Source: Anisakis pegreffii | Taxonomy: Eukaryota; Nematoda; Chromadorea; Rhabditida; Anisakidae | Direction: 5' to 3' | Assembly: GCA_035041965.1 (NCBI GenBank) | Contig: JAPYMA010003003.1 | Location: 216,573-280,572, forward strand | DNA length: 64,000 nt | In this document: positions 12,001 to 34,600 of the stretch, one piece after another | Layout: each line of letters starts with the position of its first letter | How positions within the stretch are numbered: position 1 is the stretch's first letter | Position numbers and translations under genes: made by a program | The notes under the pieces: generated by a model | Database searches by the model: none | Told to the model about the DNA's origin: nothing | Seen by the model: only the letters and a program-made list of their open reading frames with translations

Positions 12001-15000
12001 TTTATATAAATGACATGCAATATCACACATTACGTGCTTACAAACAAAACATGAACAATGAACCTACAACAACCAATCATATACGTTCAATAACCTCATT
12101 AACAGATGGATTAAAGGTTGATGTGGCTGTGCGGTGTGCACTACCAACCAAGCAATGATCACTGTTTGCATTGCTTAACAACTGTGCTAACTCTTTTTCA
12201 TCAATCTGAAACCATCGATGAAAAGAAACCGTTCTGTAGTGATCGAACCGAACCGATTTCGAATTCACTATACGGATGATCCGTTTTCACTAATTTAACT
12301 GCATTTCTAATCGACGCAATGATGACAAGACGGCTGATGAAAGTTACCACATGACTGGTCGAGAATAACTTGAACATTTATACATATGAAGAGCTGACTG
12401 ATCAATTCAGCTTAAGCTATTTCTTTGTTCTCGAAAACAACAACGAAAGACAAATGAAAAAGTTGATAAACATTAGTCAATAAACTTCTCAACACAATAA
12501 CAGGACAACTGACAGATAGACGTACAACGAACCTTCTTGATATTCTTGTTCTGTATGCGACGATTAATTTCCTTATCAATTTCATTCATTTGCTTCTTGA
12601 TAAGTACCGACGTACCACAGTCACTATGTGCTTGTGACAAGGATGATGCTGTTTGTTGCTGTAAGAGTTGTTGGGCTTGCGATTGTCGTTTAGATGCTTC
12701 ATCAGCATTCCTATTACTGACACTGCACCTCGTATCTTCATCTTTTGACAACGACTTGTTGGCTGCTGATAATGATAACGAGCCCATTTTGTCAACTGAC
12801 AAACAATGTGCCGTATTCAACAACCGTCCTTCTTCTTGTTCCATTTCGTTCCTAGCTTCATTAAGATCTTCATCACATTTATCTGCTGCTACTGCTGGTT
12901 CTGTCACATCTTTATCTGTACCACAATCACGCACATTCTTCAGAACTTCACCGCTTGAGCATGCTTCTACATCAGCGTCCTCCACTCTACCATCGATATT
13001 CTCTTCGTCATTTCTCGATTCGTCAACCTAAAACCACTTTACTAAAATCACATCACACTTGAATCAATTCTTTTCTCTTTTCACTCAATTACCATAACAC
13101 CACAAATCACGAAATAAGAATCAACAAGCCAATTAATTTTTTACCTTATCACTAACAACTTCATTTGCTTCAACTTTTGTTTCCAACAAGATTTCCTCTC
13201 TTCGTTCTGAAATACAAAAATTCCATCAATATGAAGGAATAATAATAATAAACAGACCGAAACATGATCACCGAATAAACGACTGTCTGAAAATTGATAT
13301 TAAAGTTTTACGAGAAACAGTAAACGAGTATCGAAATTACATTAAGGCATCAATGGCAACCGTTGAGAGTAAAATTCAATTATAACTCCGTTTAGAGGAC
13401 TACTGATCCTGAAAGAAACGCGCATGAGATCGGAAACTGATCGAATCAATTTCTTAATATCACCATAAAGAAATAGTTTGTAACATGATTTACCAATAGT
13501 TTCTCGTGCATCGGAAGAAGTGCAGTTTTCCCTCAATGGCTGAGTTGCAATAGAAGATCGCAGATGAGTAGATGTTTCAATGGGATTATTAATGCTGTTA
13601 GAATGATTATTTGCGATGCATTCCGTTTGGTGGTGTGCATTCTGATCGATGATATTAGATGAAGATGAGGATGTTGATGAGGACATGTCTTCTTGCTGAA
13701 ATGCACATTTGCAGCTATCCGATCATCTCTATATGGATCCTGATCAAAGCTAACTAACGTTTCCTTTTTCAACGTAAAACCATAACACAAACAAACAAAT
13801 CGACCTAACGTCCCCAGTTTTCGATGAATCGTAAATGAAAAGTGAACATGTATAAAAAGCATGAAATTTTATTGGGAAGGAAAACCAAGAGACAGCTCTG
13901 GAAAGAGAATGATCTACGCAAGAAATGTGAATCAAAAAAGTAACAACAATCAAAACGAATTTATCAATCAAGAGCTGCACGGCTTTGACAAACTGTAGAT
14001 GTTGTAAGGGTGTAGCATGAGTGTATTTTAACCTTAACGTGAACTTGAATCTGAATACAAACCTAACGTAATCCTACGAGTCAAACTGATTCTGAGATTG
14101 AGTCTAATTGAAACGGAACAGGCTAAATGCACATCCATTTGAGTTCTAGGAGTTGCCTTGGACGGCATTTTCTTGTTAGTTGGAACAAATCTAATCCTCG
14201 TCACAAATTCAGTACCAATTTGCCGACCCACAAAAGGATGCTAGTGTTAGTGACCCTTGGCGCCTGTGGTCTTTCAGTTTGGTATTCAGTACCACAACCA
14301 CTGCTTCATCACAGCTCTGATTTTAATAATAATAATAAGAAAATACTTTTTTATTCGAATCGGAATGATTCGCAGATGAAGATTGTTGTTGAGGTGTGGT
14401 AAGACTGAGAGTATCATTGTAATCACCATTATGACAGATATTTAATTGTTGTTCATCAACTTTCTTGTTCGGTATTGATTCATTTTGTTGATGGTCATCG
14501 TGTAGTGGTTGCATTGTTGCACTTGATAGAACATTTTCGATTGTTCCATCGAAACACTTAAACGATTTGATCCAATCAGTTACATAGTGCATGACCACTT
14601 AAAGGTTCAGCATTGATCAACTAAACAAATGGAACACAATTGACTGCTACCTGATTGTGCAAATCTGCAGGGATGGACGATGAAGGAGGAAGCGTTGATG
14701 CAGCCGCCATAAGACTCTGAATATATTGTTGCATCATTTCCTGATAGTGAACACTTTGTAAGAAGTAATTCTCGGATGGTAACGGGTTGATACGATATTC
14801 AGCAGTCGCTTCGTTATGATCTGTTTGTTGTTGTTGATGTTGATGTGCCACTACCGAAGACGACGGTTGCTGTGGCATGAATGGTGTCATAAATGGGTTG
14901 GCAAAAAACGATGGTGCTGCTCCAGCTGCCGTTGGAAGAGTCGAAAATGTTATACCACCTCAAAGTTATATTCAAATTTGAAAATCGATTTTGTTTATTA

Positions 15001-15759
15001 ACATCATCGTTGGTGCATGCATTCAAAAATTGTACGAATCAAGAAACAATACCCCTGAAATATAACCATCTTGAATATAGATGAATTTGTCTAATTCGAT
15101 CAAGAAATGAGCACAGAAACGCGTACGTCATAAACGTATGACAATTTATCGCACTGTCAAACAATCGATCATTGACGCACAACTATTTGTTTGGGCACAT
15201 ATATATCATTTACCTATTAATACGAAATGAATGTTGTTCTTTAACGTTTTACTTCTTCACCATTACTGTTGTGTTAACTAATTATTTATTCAATCATGCA
15301 CATTCAAACGCAATAAACATTTTTCCCCAATAATTATAGTGCAGTTATTTGTGGAACATCAGTTTTATTACGGAAACGCACTTCAAAATAATGAGTGAGC
15401 TTTTCGTCATTTACGAATGACTGCTCGGCTCTGTTGCAATTTGAGATAATGAAATTCTACGCGTTAATCACTTCTGGTAAAATGACTAATCGGCACTCGA
15501 ATTCCGTTGAAAAGCAGTGTTATCATAGGGCAGCTTACTGCTTCATTTCTACATCATTTAGACAGACAACTGAATAATAACTCAACCGAGAAAGGTAACA
15601 TAGAACTGAGCCCCTTGAAATCAAACAAAACAAAATCTAACTTCGAACGTCCGTTGTTGAACCGATATCGTCAGTGGAATGCATTCCTTGCGGAATTGCC
15701 GAAGTGGTCGGTGCGGCAAGTGGCGCGGATGCGGAACGGCCGTCTGTATCAGTAGCCAT
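5923..15759 (-). CDS. lin-10: LIN-10 / Mint / X11 (APBA) adaptor, complete gene
   Basis: Nineteen phase-consistent exons give about 1184 residues: 15759-15642, 14925-14651, 14556-14347, 13695-13494, 13206-13145, 13027-12533, 12205-12095, 11782-11483, 11298-10921, 10658-10535, 10159-10052, 9826-9684, 9617-9531, 8014-7855, 7419-7256, 7075-6857, 6528-6463, 6332-6213, 6135-5923. The first ~790 residues are Gln/Ser/Asn/Ala-rich and mostly disordered. Residues ~795-980 form the PTB domain ([65 protein letters not shown]). Then come two PDZ domains ([40 protein letters not shown]) and the conserved end [17 protein letters not shown]. elegans LIN-10 acts with LIN-2 and LIN-7 in receptor localisation and synaptic trafficking. 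The start ATG directly follows CATTCAG, suggesting trans-splicing. Boundaries in the repetitive N-terminus are the least certain. Confidence 0.93.
8932..9026. repeat. (TA)n microsatellite in a lin-10 intron
   Basis: Nearly pure TA dinucleotides for about 95 bases with one interruption near 9010. It lies in the 1.5 kb intron between the second and third PTB exons of lin-10. Confidence 0.97.
11198..11298 (-). repeat. Trinucleotide tract coding poly-Gln and poly-Ala in lin-10
   Basis: CAG/GCN-type triplets in one exon encode a Gln-rich run followed by about eleven alanines. It is in frame with the LIN-10 protein and is the most repetitive part of its N-terminus. Confidence 0.8.
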
Positions 15760-18174
15760 CTGAATGAGAAGTGAACGTGGAATGAATCGCAAATGAAACA
15801 ATATTACCAGAAGCGAATCGAGTACGTTAAATGGGCATGCATATTCAAACACACATGCATATATACACGAGAAGATGGCTGTAACTGCAATCATACTTAT
15901 TTAAGTCACTAGCCATATTTATTCGAACGTTCTCTGAATTGTTTGCAGTGAGTAAAGCGTTTCAAAAGTGCTGTTATAAGTAAGATGAAGAAGCATAGAA
16001 TGATCGTCGTTTTGTGAGTGATGAAAAGCACTGCTTGTCGATTCAACAACATTTTTTAAACGAAAAACGAGCCAACACAACTGCAGGCACATTCCTTCGC
16101 TAATAGTAATCTGTATACGATTAATAATGCCACTAGAAGTCATACTGAAATGAATAAGTAGCGATTCTCTCAGCACTACCACTCGGACACTCACTTCCCA
16201 GTAATCACGTCAGCAATATCATTATGCGTTTGTCACATTCATGGCTTATATTCGTGCATCTCTTATACGTTCTAGGCTGCATCCTCGGTGCCTCTCTTCA
16301 ATACAAATCGATATACGTACACCACATATGTGCAGACACAATTTATAGCCTTCTATTCGCTTTTACATATCTATAAGACATAACGCCACATATCCATCTT
16401 TTTGGCAAGTTATGCAGCAACAAAATTCGTTCGTAACGTTCATTAACTAGCATTTTAAAACTCAATTTTTGACTTTTGAAGCATACAAAAGCAAACCATA
16501 TCCACCCATTACAAGCAACCCAACCCTTTTTTGTATGTTACTGCTTCAATCGCAGTAGTCACGATATAAGCTTATTCAGGCTACATTTATCGCCTATTTC
16601 GATTCAGGTATCAAACTAAAATTAGATCTGAATTCCACAAAAAGAATGTCGTCAATAAATATTCTTCAACTTTTTCAACAACGTATAAAATCACTGAGCA
16701 ATTCTCACTGTCGATTTATTTTGAAGTTCAATATGGTTGAATCAAACCCTTTCAAAACACTAGACAGAACTGAAATCTGCAACGTGAAAATAAAGATCGC
16801 AAATTTTGTCGTAAAAACGACCTCTAGAAGTTCCTGCAAATATGAGCCACAATGAGATGAAATACCCAGATGATGCTTTATACGGCTAGTTGTTATAAAA
16901 TATTATCACAATACAGATAATACAAAAACAGAATGAATTGATGTTAAGACGATAGTAATCACAAATGAATAAAACTTTCATCAATGAAGAAAAAAATTGG
17001 AAATGACAACTCAAGTAAATTCAAAAATTGAAAAATGGAACAATAAGAAAGCACATAAACACAACTCCATTGAAAAAAAAATGGAAGAACAGAACAATTC
17101 AAAAAGAACCTTAAACACTGAAGCAACCGTTGAAAGCTAAAGAGACAACTGAGATCGAAATTGTCAACAAATATGGATGGATTCGAATTGAACAAAAAAC
17201 GAAAATTATAAAAATGTAAGAAAAATGAACTGAAAATTAACACATCAGTATAACCACCAACAGAACAATGAGACATAAATAAAAATATACACCGTTCAAA
17301 ACAATAATCCCTAGATCAAAGAGAAAGAGAAGAATATTAATAATAATGAAAACAACAACTTAAAAAACCTTCGGTGTTGCACAGCGTAAAAAAAGTTTTT
17401 CATAAAGAGACTATTCCTCGTGAACACAAATAAAAACAAGAATATACCACATAGAATACTGAGTGACAAAATGAATAGGTTATTGTTAACATCGCATAAC
17501 AATAATAATATCAGCACGATAAGGATGGCAATGAATCGATAAGAGTAAGGATACTAAAATTATTTCATTTATAATATCAAGAATATGATGATAAATATCA
17601 AAGAATAGTAATTTTGATTTTTCTTAAAGATAATATGCAGTTGACAACACGTAACGAAACCTTTGCTCAATAAAATAATTATTGGTCACTTATTTAAGAA
17701 AAGCATAATTAATAATGAACGGTAAAAGCTGAAACTTCTTAAGTAAACGAGATATGGCAATCGAACTTCAATAAGCAAACGAAGTATTATTAGAACAAAT
17801 GTTGATATATCAATAAATACGTGAGCAGTTCGATAGTTAAAGTAGTCTGCTAGCGTCATAGAGTTCGAATACAAATTGCAAAGGAACAGTGTTGAACATT
17901 GCATAAAACCTGACCAAAATAGGAACGATATCACACCGTTGATGAACAACTGTTTATATCACAAACTTGAACACAAAACGCAGAAATGGGGTGTATGAAT
18001 TTTGCTAATTAATGGCTATGATAATGATTAATTGTCTTTTTATGAACATGCCATAAATTAACAACAATATAAAGCATAAAATCACATAGTCATCACACAG
18101 TACTCTTCGAAAGAATTGTTGAGAAATATGGAAATGAATAAACAATAATAAATTATTGAAATGATCGTAGCGTT
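15760..18174. other. Intergenic region upstream of lin-10
   Basis: AT-rich DNA between the lin-10 start and the SLC66A2-like stop, both on the minus strand. Minus-strand open frames at 16959-17517 and 17686-17949 are Phe/Leu/Ser-rich with no recognisable motif and look like AT-composition artefacts. Promoter elements of lin-10 presumably lie near 15760-16300, but no motif can be named. Confidence 0.5.
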
Positions 18175-28687
<10,513 letters not shown>

Positions 28688-30714
28688 CTAACAACCATTA
28701 CGTAAAACTAAATTTTCAAACTGCAAATATGCTAACAGTAACAATGATTTTATGATAATAATAACAGTGAGTGGTGATACAGCATGATGGTTCACTCAAC
28801 TGCAGTATTTTAACGATGGACTGTTGAAGATAGTTGAAACTGTTTCAAAAATTAAAAACTTCATAATCGTCTTATACACCGGAACGTCAATGTGCAATAG
28901 TACAATATACAATTTTCCTCAGTGCCTTCATCGCAAGCAGAGAAATGATTTCAACTACTTCAACATGGCCCAACAATAAATAATAATACGATATCATAGA
29001 ATGATTTAAATACATCACTTCCGCCCAGCATGAGGATAATTCTCAAAACGACAACAAAATTGAACTTGAATCATGAAGTAACAGTCATCAAACCCGAATT
29101 GCATGAGTAGTCAGTAATAACAACAATAAATTCTCATTAATCATTGCTACATCCATTTGCCACATTGATCCAACACTTTTATTGCCACATCATATATTTA
29201 TGTTTTTACCAAACGTTACAATAATTCATTTATTTACGGTGATAAATGTGGTCGATGCGCCGGCCTTACTATCAGTTTACCACTCTGCAATTCATTCACC
29301 AGTACTGAATTTCAGTGTGCTGCAGAGATGGAAAAAATCAAGGACAGGCAAAATCGGGGATGAAATTTTGCAGTCGGAGACCCGAAAATGCGGTTCGCCC
29401 AAAAATTGTCGAGGACGGGGTCCCCGAAATTCTCCGATCCCCACATCACACTACTGAATTCACACTCTATATAGATTTGCATACGTACAATAAAAACTGT
29501 GACAAAGTATTATAAAAGAAGTGAAAAAAAGCTGATGAAAAAGTTATGGAAACAAACTCACGTCGTCACAACTGAGACTAAAATCAGCCAAAACCGTTCG
29601 ACATCTTGAAGCAATTCTGAAACTCATGTATTTTCATGAACACTTACTGAGAAAATAAGTGCGAGATCGATATATACGTGTAGATGAATGCATTAACCGC
29701 TGGATTTGAGATTCAAAAAAACAATACCCACATGCTCGGTGCAACGACACGATTATGTATACCAACATAAACGAATAAAATCAGTAATGATGGAACTGAT
29801 GCTGAGAACATGATGTGCTTTTGTAGTGATTCCAATAATGTCACCTGTGAAAATACATGAAGTTTCATCAAGAGCTGCATTTTTAACGTATGAGTTAAAC
29901 AGCAAAAGATGAACGAATAGAGTCAATCAAAAATGACTGAAGAAAAGAATCAATGATGAGAACGACGAATAAGAATAGAATTAGTGTTAAAATGACAAAC
30001 ATAAACAAATATTTACATAGCTAGTAGTGGTTATTCAGAGGTTAACCAAAGATGACTCTCTCGCTACTGTTGAACGAATCTTTCAGTGAATGCATCAATC
30101 AAAACTAATGATTGACTGCATCAATGTTTTCTTTCACTTTGAGACTTGCTTAGAAGATAAAGAATAAAAAACTTACAGATCTTATCGTAGGATCCATCAA
30201 CCAAAAGTATGCACTCCATAATGTACAACCAAACGCAATTAATAACACCACTATAATTGAAGTTGCTTAAATGAAATAATGTCTATCAGTCAAAATTCAA
30301 AAATACAGCAATTTTCTCACAGCATGCTCGTAGTTATATCATCTCGACTTCTAAGCTTTATTCCAGACAGATGATATGACAGCCGGGAGGGAGAGTTGTG
30401 ATTAAATGAGAATTCAAACGGAAAATGGATGCAGTACAGCACCCAAAATAAGCCAACGTACATCGCCATCTTGCTGCCGACGGATGCATACTCTGGATAA
30501 CCTCGGTGAGACGTCCTTCGAAATATCGTAGGTCTGAACAGTCATATTGAAAAATCCGCTGTTTCGAACTGAATTTGGAATGAAGCAGCGTAATGATTCT
30601 ATCAGTCAAAACTGACAGCGTTCCCCAAACAGAGTTATAAAAAATTATGTGAACAAGCATAAAGAAATGGCAAATTACTCACTCACCTTCATATGCTGAT
30701 GATGTTTCATCCAT
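28688..30714 (-). CDS. nepr-1: CNEP1R1/NEPR-1, regulatory subunit of the nuclear envelope lipin phosphatase
   Basis: Six exons give 124 residues against 125 in human: 30714-30687, 30533-30462, 30250-30177, 29844-29732, 29616-29562, 28720-28688. The conserved path is MDETSSAYEDLRYFEGRLTE, then HPSAARWR, a first membrane helix (VLLIAFGCTLWSAYFW) and LMDPTIRS. A second helix ends VYVGIHNRVVAPSIIA, followed by SRCRTVLADFSLSCDD. All junctions are phase-compatible. The protein binds the phosphatase CNEP1/Dullard, which dephosphorylates lipin and so controls phosphatidate use and nuclear membrane size. The short last exon (FENLVLRNGC) replaces the usual TGKLILKPRP and is the only uncertain part. The start lies about 930 bases from the oppositely oriented MIOS start. 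Confidence 0.92.
29330..29452. repeat. GC-rich dispersed-repeat-like island in a CNEP1R1 intron
   Basis: A short stretch is far richer in G and C than its surroundings, with repeated CGGGG, GACCCCGAAAT-like and CCGATCCCC words and their complements (for example TCGGGGAT at the left, ATCCCC at the right). It has no coding potential and looks like a decayed short interspersed element. Confidence 0.45.
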
Positions 30715-30889
30715 TTCAATAGTACGCACATACAATTAACCGCTACTAAATGAAAACTCTCTAATATCCTCGGATACAATTTCGAATAAGTCTACGTGTA
30801 TGCGGATGATTATTATAAGCGAATTAAACGACTGTTAAACTTTCTTACGGACGAGACGCAACGCAAATGATGTAGTTTAGCCGGTCATC

Positions 30890-31310
30890 TGAGGACGGCT
30901 CTACGACAATTCGCTCCACGACAAGTCCCACCCCGACAATTAGCACCTCACAAGTCTATGATACCGCGTAAACCTTAACACTAAATGGTTGGGTGCTATT
31001 TGTCGGGGTGAGACTTGTCGCGTGTTGGTCACCGACCAGCACACCTGATTCGCTCCTTTAGAAAAGATGGTTCGTTCATGGTGCGCCATGCAGTGGATGT
31101 GATGCTGGTGCATACCATAGCATCACGTTACTATAACAGATTAAGAGAAATATTTACAGGAAATTTGTTAGATAGGATTTGGAGGGTCTACGGATGACCG
31201 AGAAATAGGTCGGCGACAAGTCTAAACTCCAACAAAAATGATAAGGCATGCGCATGTTACTCAATGATGCAAATTGTCGGAGTTGCACCTTGTCGCGGAC
31301 GAAATTGTCA
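30890..31310. repeat. Foldback element built on CGACAA words, between CNEP1R1 and MIOS
   Basis: The inner arms 30919-30947 and 30992-31020 are reverse complements over about 29 bases with two or three mismatches (CGACAAGTCCCACCCCGACA on the left). Further ACGACAATTCG- and TTGTCG-type words flank them at 30904-30915, 31210-31217 and 31272-31308. This indicates a larger, partly decayed palindromic element lying in the shared 5' region of the two divergent genes. Confidence 0.7.
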
Positions 31311-31610
31311 TTGACCCGGATAATGAGTTTTCGGTCCTTGCCGGTGGAAGTAGGGTTGTGGTGATTTTTGCCGTCATTTCTTCTTCCATTTCTTATCCGA
31401 CTTCTTTTTCGATAATTGTGGAGGTGGCTTCACTGAGAAAATATTTTTCGCGGTAGATCAGGAATTAGAACTCAAAATCTGTGGTATGGGTAAATTTGAG
31501 CGAGAGCACAACTCCGATCTTGAGAATAAGTAGAAAGCATACTTACCATGTTTATTAATGGTTGTAGCAGGTGAAAGCTGCTAAGAAATTTCAACGCAAT
31601 TAGAAGAGTA

Positions 31611-31620
31611 ATTTTTTCAG
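31611..31620 (+). promoter_or_regulatory. Candidate trans-splice acceptor of MIOS
   Basis: ATTTTTTCAG, a near-perfect nematode acceptor, ends 20 bases upstream of the MIOS ATG at 31641. There is no upstream exon needed for the protein. Confidence 0.5.
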
Positions 31621-31640
31621 TTTTGAACGACGACGACGAA

Positions 31641-34600
31641 ATGCAGTGTGATGTGCGTTGGCTAAAGGATTATCCGAATCGTTTCATATACCTTACGCCA
31701 GATTGTTTTAATTTATGTCAAGTGGATGATGATTTCAAAACGAAAGTTCTGGCTGATTTTCCAGTTTGTGTCAATCAACGCATGGAACAGGTTCTTACAC
31801 TTTGTTTTGCATGTATTCTTTTACACCATTTATGAGGCGTTTACGTTTATTAGTATTATTTATGAAAGTTGTAGGATCGATTACGTTGCTTCAGTCTAAG
31901 TCCAGTATCGGATGGTTTATTAGCGTTGGGTTATGCGTATGGTCGAGTGCTTGTTACTGAAGTGGCGATTGATCCAGATATAAGGTTTCGCTTACGATAA
32001 TAACACTAATGATATTCGTGTCATTAGCAGTATCATTATTCTTATTACCTTTATTATCAGGTGATGTTCTCGGTTGAAAGCAATACACCTGACTGATTCT
32101 ATTTCAGAACCCTGAAGAATGCATCCGAATTAACAAGTGAAGTAACGAAGCCAGTAATATTTCTTGATTTCAATCCGGTTTCTCAATTTCATCTAGCTGC
32201 ATGCTTCGAAGCGTAATCGTTAATGTTATTGTTATCGTTCCCTCATAACTTAGACTGCTCTAACTTATCATTTCTTGTTTCAGTGCTCGTGCTGCAGATT
32301 TTACCGTTTGTGTGTTCGACGTGAAGCGACCGACACTGAATATGTTTCATCTGAATAGTCCTGAACGTGTTAAATCAACAACATGGTTTGCGTAAGTTGT
32401 TTTCATATCTTGTGCTAATGCAGTGATGTTAATGATGGTAACAGTAGTATTGATGATTATGAAAAGAGCAGTGGTATTACTACTACACACAATAATGGTA
32501 ATAGTAGTGGTGATAATAAGTGATGACAAGCGAACTAAATTTCAGTTTAGTCGGTATCTGAATCGACTTTTCAAAATTCAGAAATTCGGTATTCCTACTG
32601 ACTTCCAAAATTTTCGGTTGGAATCCGATCGAATCCATTTTTTGAGATTCTAGAATTTGGTTTGAGATCTGAATTCTTTGATCGGATTTGGAAATGCCTT
32701 GTTCGGAATGTGACATTATTTCGTCGAACCGAACTTCGATCGGCTCCCATCCCTAGTAATGACACTGTTGGTAGTGGTATTGACTGTTGACAAATATGAC
32801 CAAAGCGTCATCACTGAAAGATAAATTTTCAAGTTGAACTGAAAGGACGATGCAGTAATTTATGCTGAAAAGTTTTTATGATTATGTAACAGTTTATTGG
32901 CTGTTTTGTAATCTAATGAAATTTGTAACTGTTTGCAGTGATGACCCAAGTTTGATAGGAATCGGTGGACGTCGCACTCTGAAATTGTACGATATTCGTG
33001 AGGGCACTCGTCCACTATTCAATACGTCAATAGCGAGCCAAATTCGAGCAATCAAGTCCGATAATATAAGACATCAACGATTCGCGTGTTTATTTGATGA
33101 CTACGTCAATGTGTATGACCGAAGAAATTTGTCATCGGTTCTCTATAAAATAACACTATCGAAATTTGTTAGTGTTTCGTGTAGCTTTCATCAACTTTTG
33201 TTTTGGTTTGGTTCGATTCTTTCAAGCACTGTTTCACTATGTTGTTGTTCTCTTTTTTTGTTCCTTTGTGTTGTTCCTCAGAAAATTTCATTTTTTAAAT
33301 TTTTTATTTGAATTGTTACAGCCGAAAGGCGATACAACAGAGGCGAAATTATGCTGGAATCCAGATCATCCGTTTTCGTTGACTGTGCTGGATCGTGGTT
33401 CGCGAACGATCACGGAATTATTGGTCTCTTCTTGTGAGGTGGATTCTGACTCACAAGCACAGCAACCATACGACTGTGATTCTGTTAGTTATCACTTCTT
33501 TTTTGCAAAATTTTTGTTTTGTATTTTTGATTTACTATTGCCATTATGTTAATATCAATAATAAGAATAATATAATGATGCACAACAACAAATCATAGTG
33601 TTTATAAGCAGGATGATAATGCTTAAAGGGTGAAATCCGACGAGTTCGTGGTTCAATGGCAAAATTTGAATTAAATGATGAGACTGCTTATGAATTACCA
33701 CTATCTGATCACGACGATGTATTAGAAATAGATGATGCGTTGAGTGTTAAGGATGAAGAGCAAAGTATCGCGAAGCATCCTTATTTCGAAGTGAAGCACA
33801 ATGTTGGTTTTATCGATTCATTTATCATTGTTTTCGTTTGTACTCTTACTATAGTGGGAAAGATTTCAGTGTAATCGAGTGCCGTCAATATATGGTTTTG
33901 ATTGGCATCGCACAATTCGTAATCGACTTTTATTAGGTGGTATGAATACTAGAAGTGGAACATATGCTGTTGCAGTAGTGCAGGTATTTGCTATTGGGCA
34001 TGTACCATATGTGTAATGCTAAGCCATTGTTTATTTGAATTGTTCAGGTGAATAATTTTGTGACATGCGATATGTCACCAGAAGCACAAATTGTGCGATC
34101 GAATGAGATGAATTTTTACGTGCATGAATTATCATCGGTACCGTGCAATGGTAATAAAGAGCCAGATTTGTCGACTATAATGCGACTTCGGGCTGTTCGA
34201 AACTATGGTACGCCTGGTACAACTGCTCTTGATGGTTCGTTCCTTTCATTATGATTAGCAACAGCATTCAGCTTCCGTTTCTATCTCTTCGTCTGTTCTA
34301 TCGTTTATGTTTTGAAGCATATATTCGATCGTGTAAAGATATAATTGAAAGTTGTCCATATGCGAACGCAGATTTGAAATGGGTTTGGAAATGGCTATGG
34401 CAAATGATATATATTACCGATTGGAGACCAGAAGTTTATGGTACCTGGTTGGTTATTTCTTTATTTGTTTTTTTTAAATATTGACGAGAATAACATTAAT
34501 GCATTATGCATATCATGGCTTATAATGATAGACTTGTAATAACAGTAATAATAATAGCACATTGAAATTCTAGGTTCCCTGGTGTCCTACAGGTGATGGA

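Noticed and set aside
12537..13031. 164-codon plus-strand frame, Ser/Cys-rich
   Set aside because: Exactly antisense to the verified LIN-10 exon 13027-12533, so it is a shadow of that exon.
16959..17949. Several hydrophobic minus-strand open frames that look like membrane proteins
   Set aside because: Phe/Leu-rich translations are expected from the complement of A-rich DNA; frames are short, lack conserved residues and do not join by splicing.
31015..31456. Short plus-strand frames between CNEP1R1 and MIOS
   Set aside because: They read through or beside the palindromic CGACAA element and have no domain.
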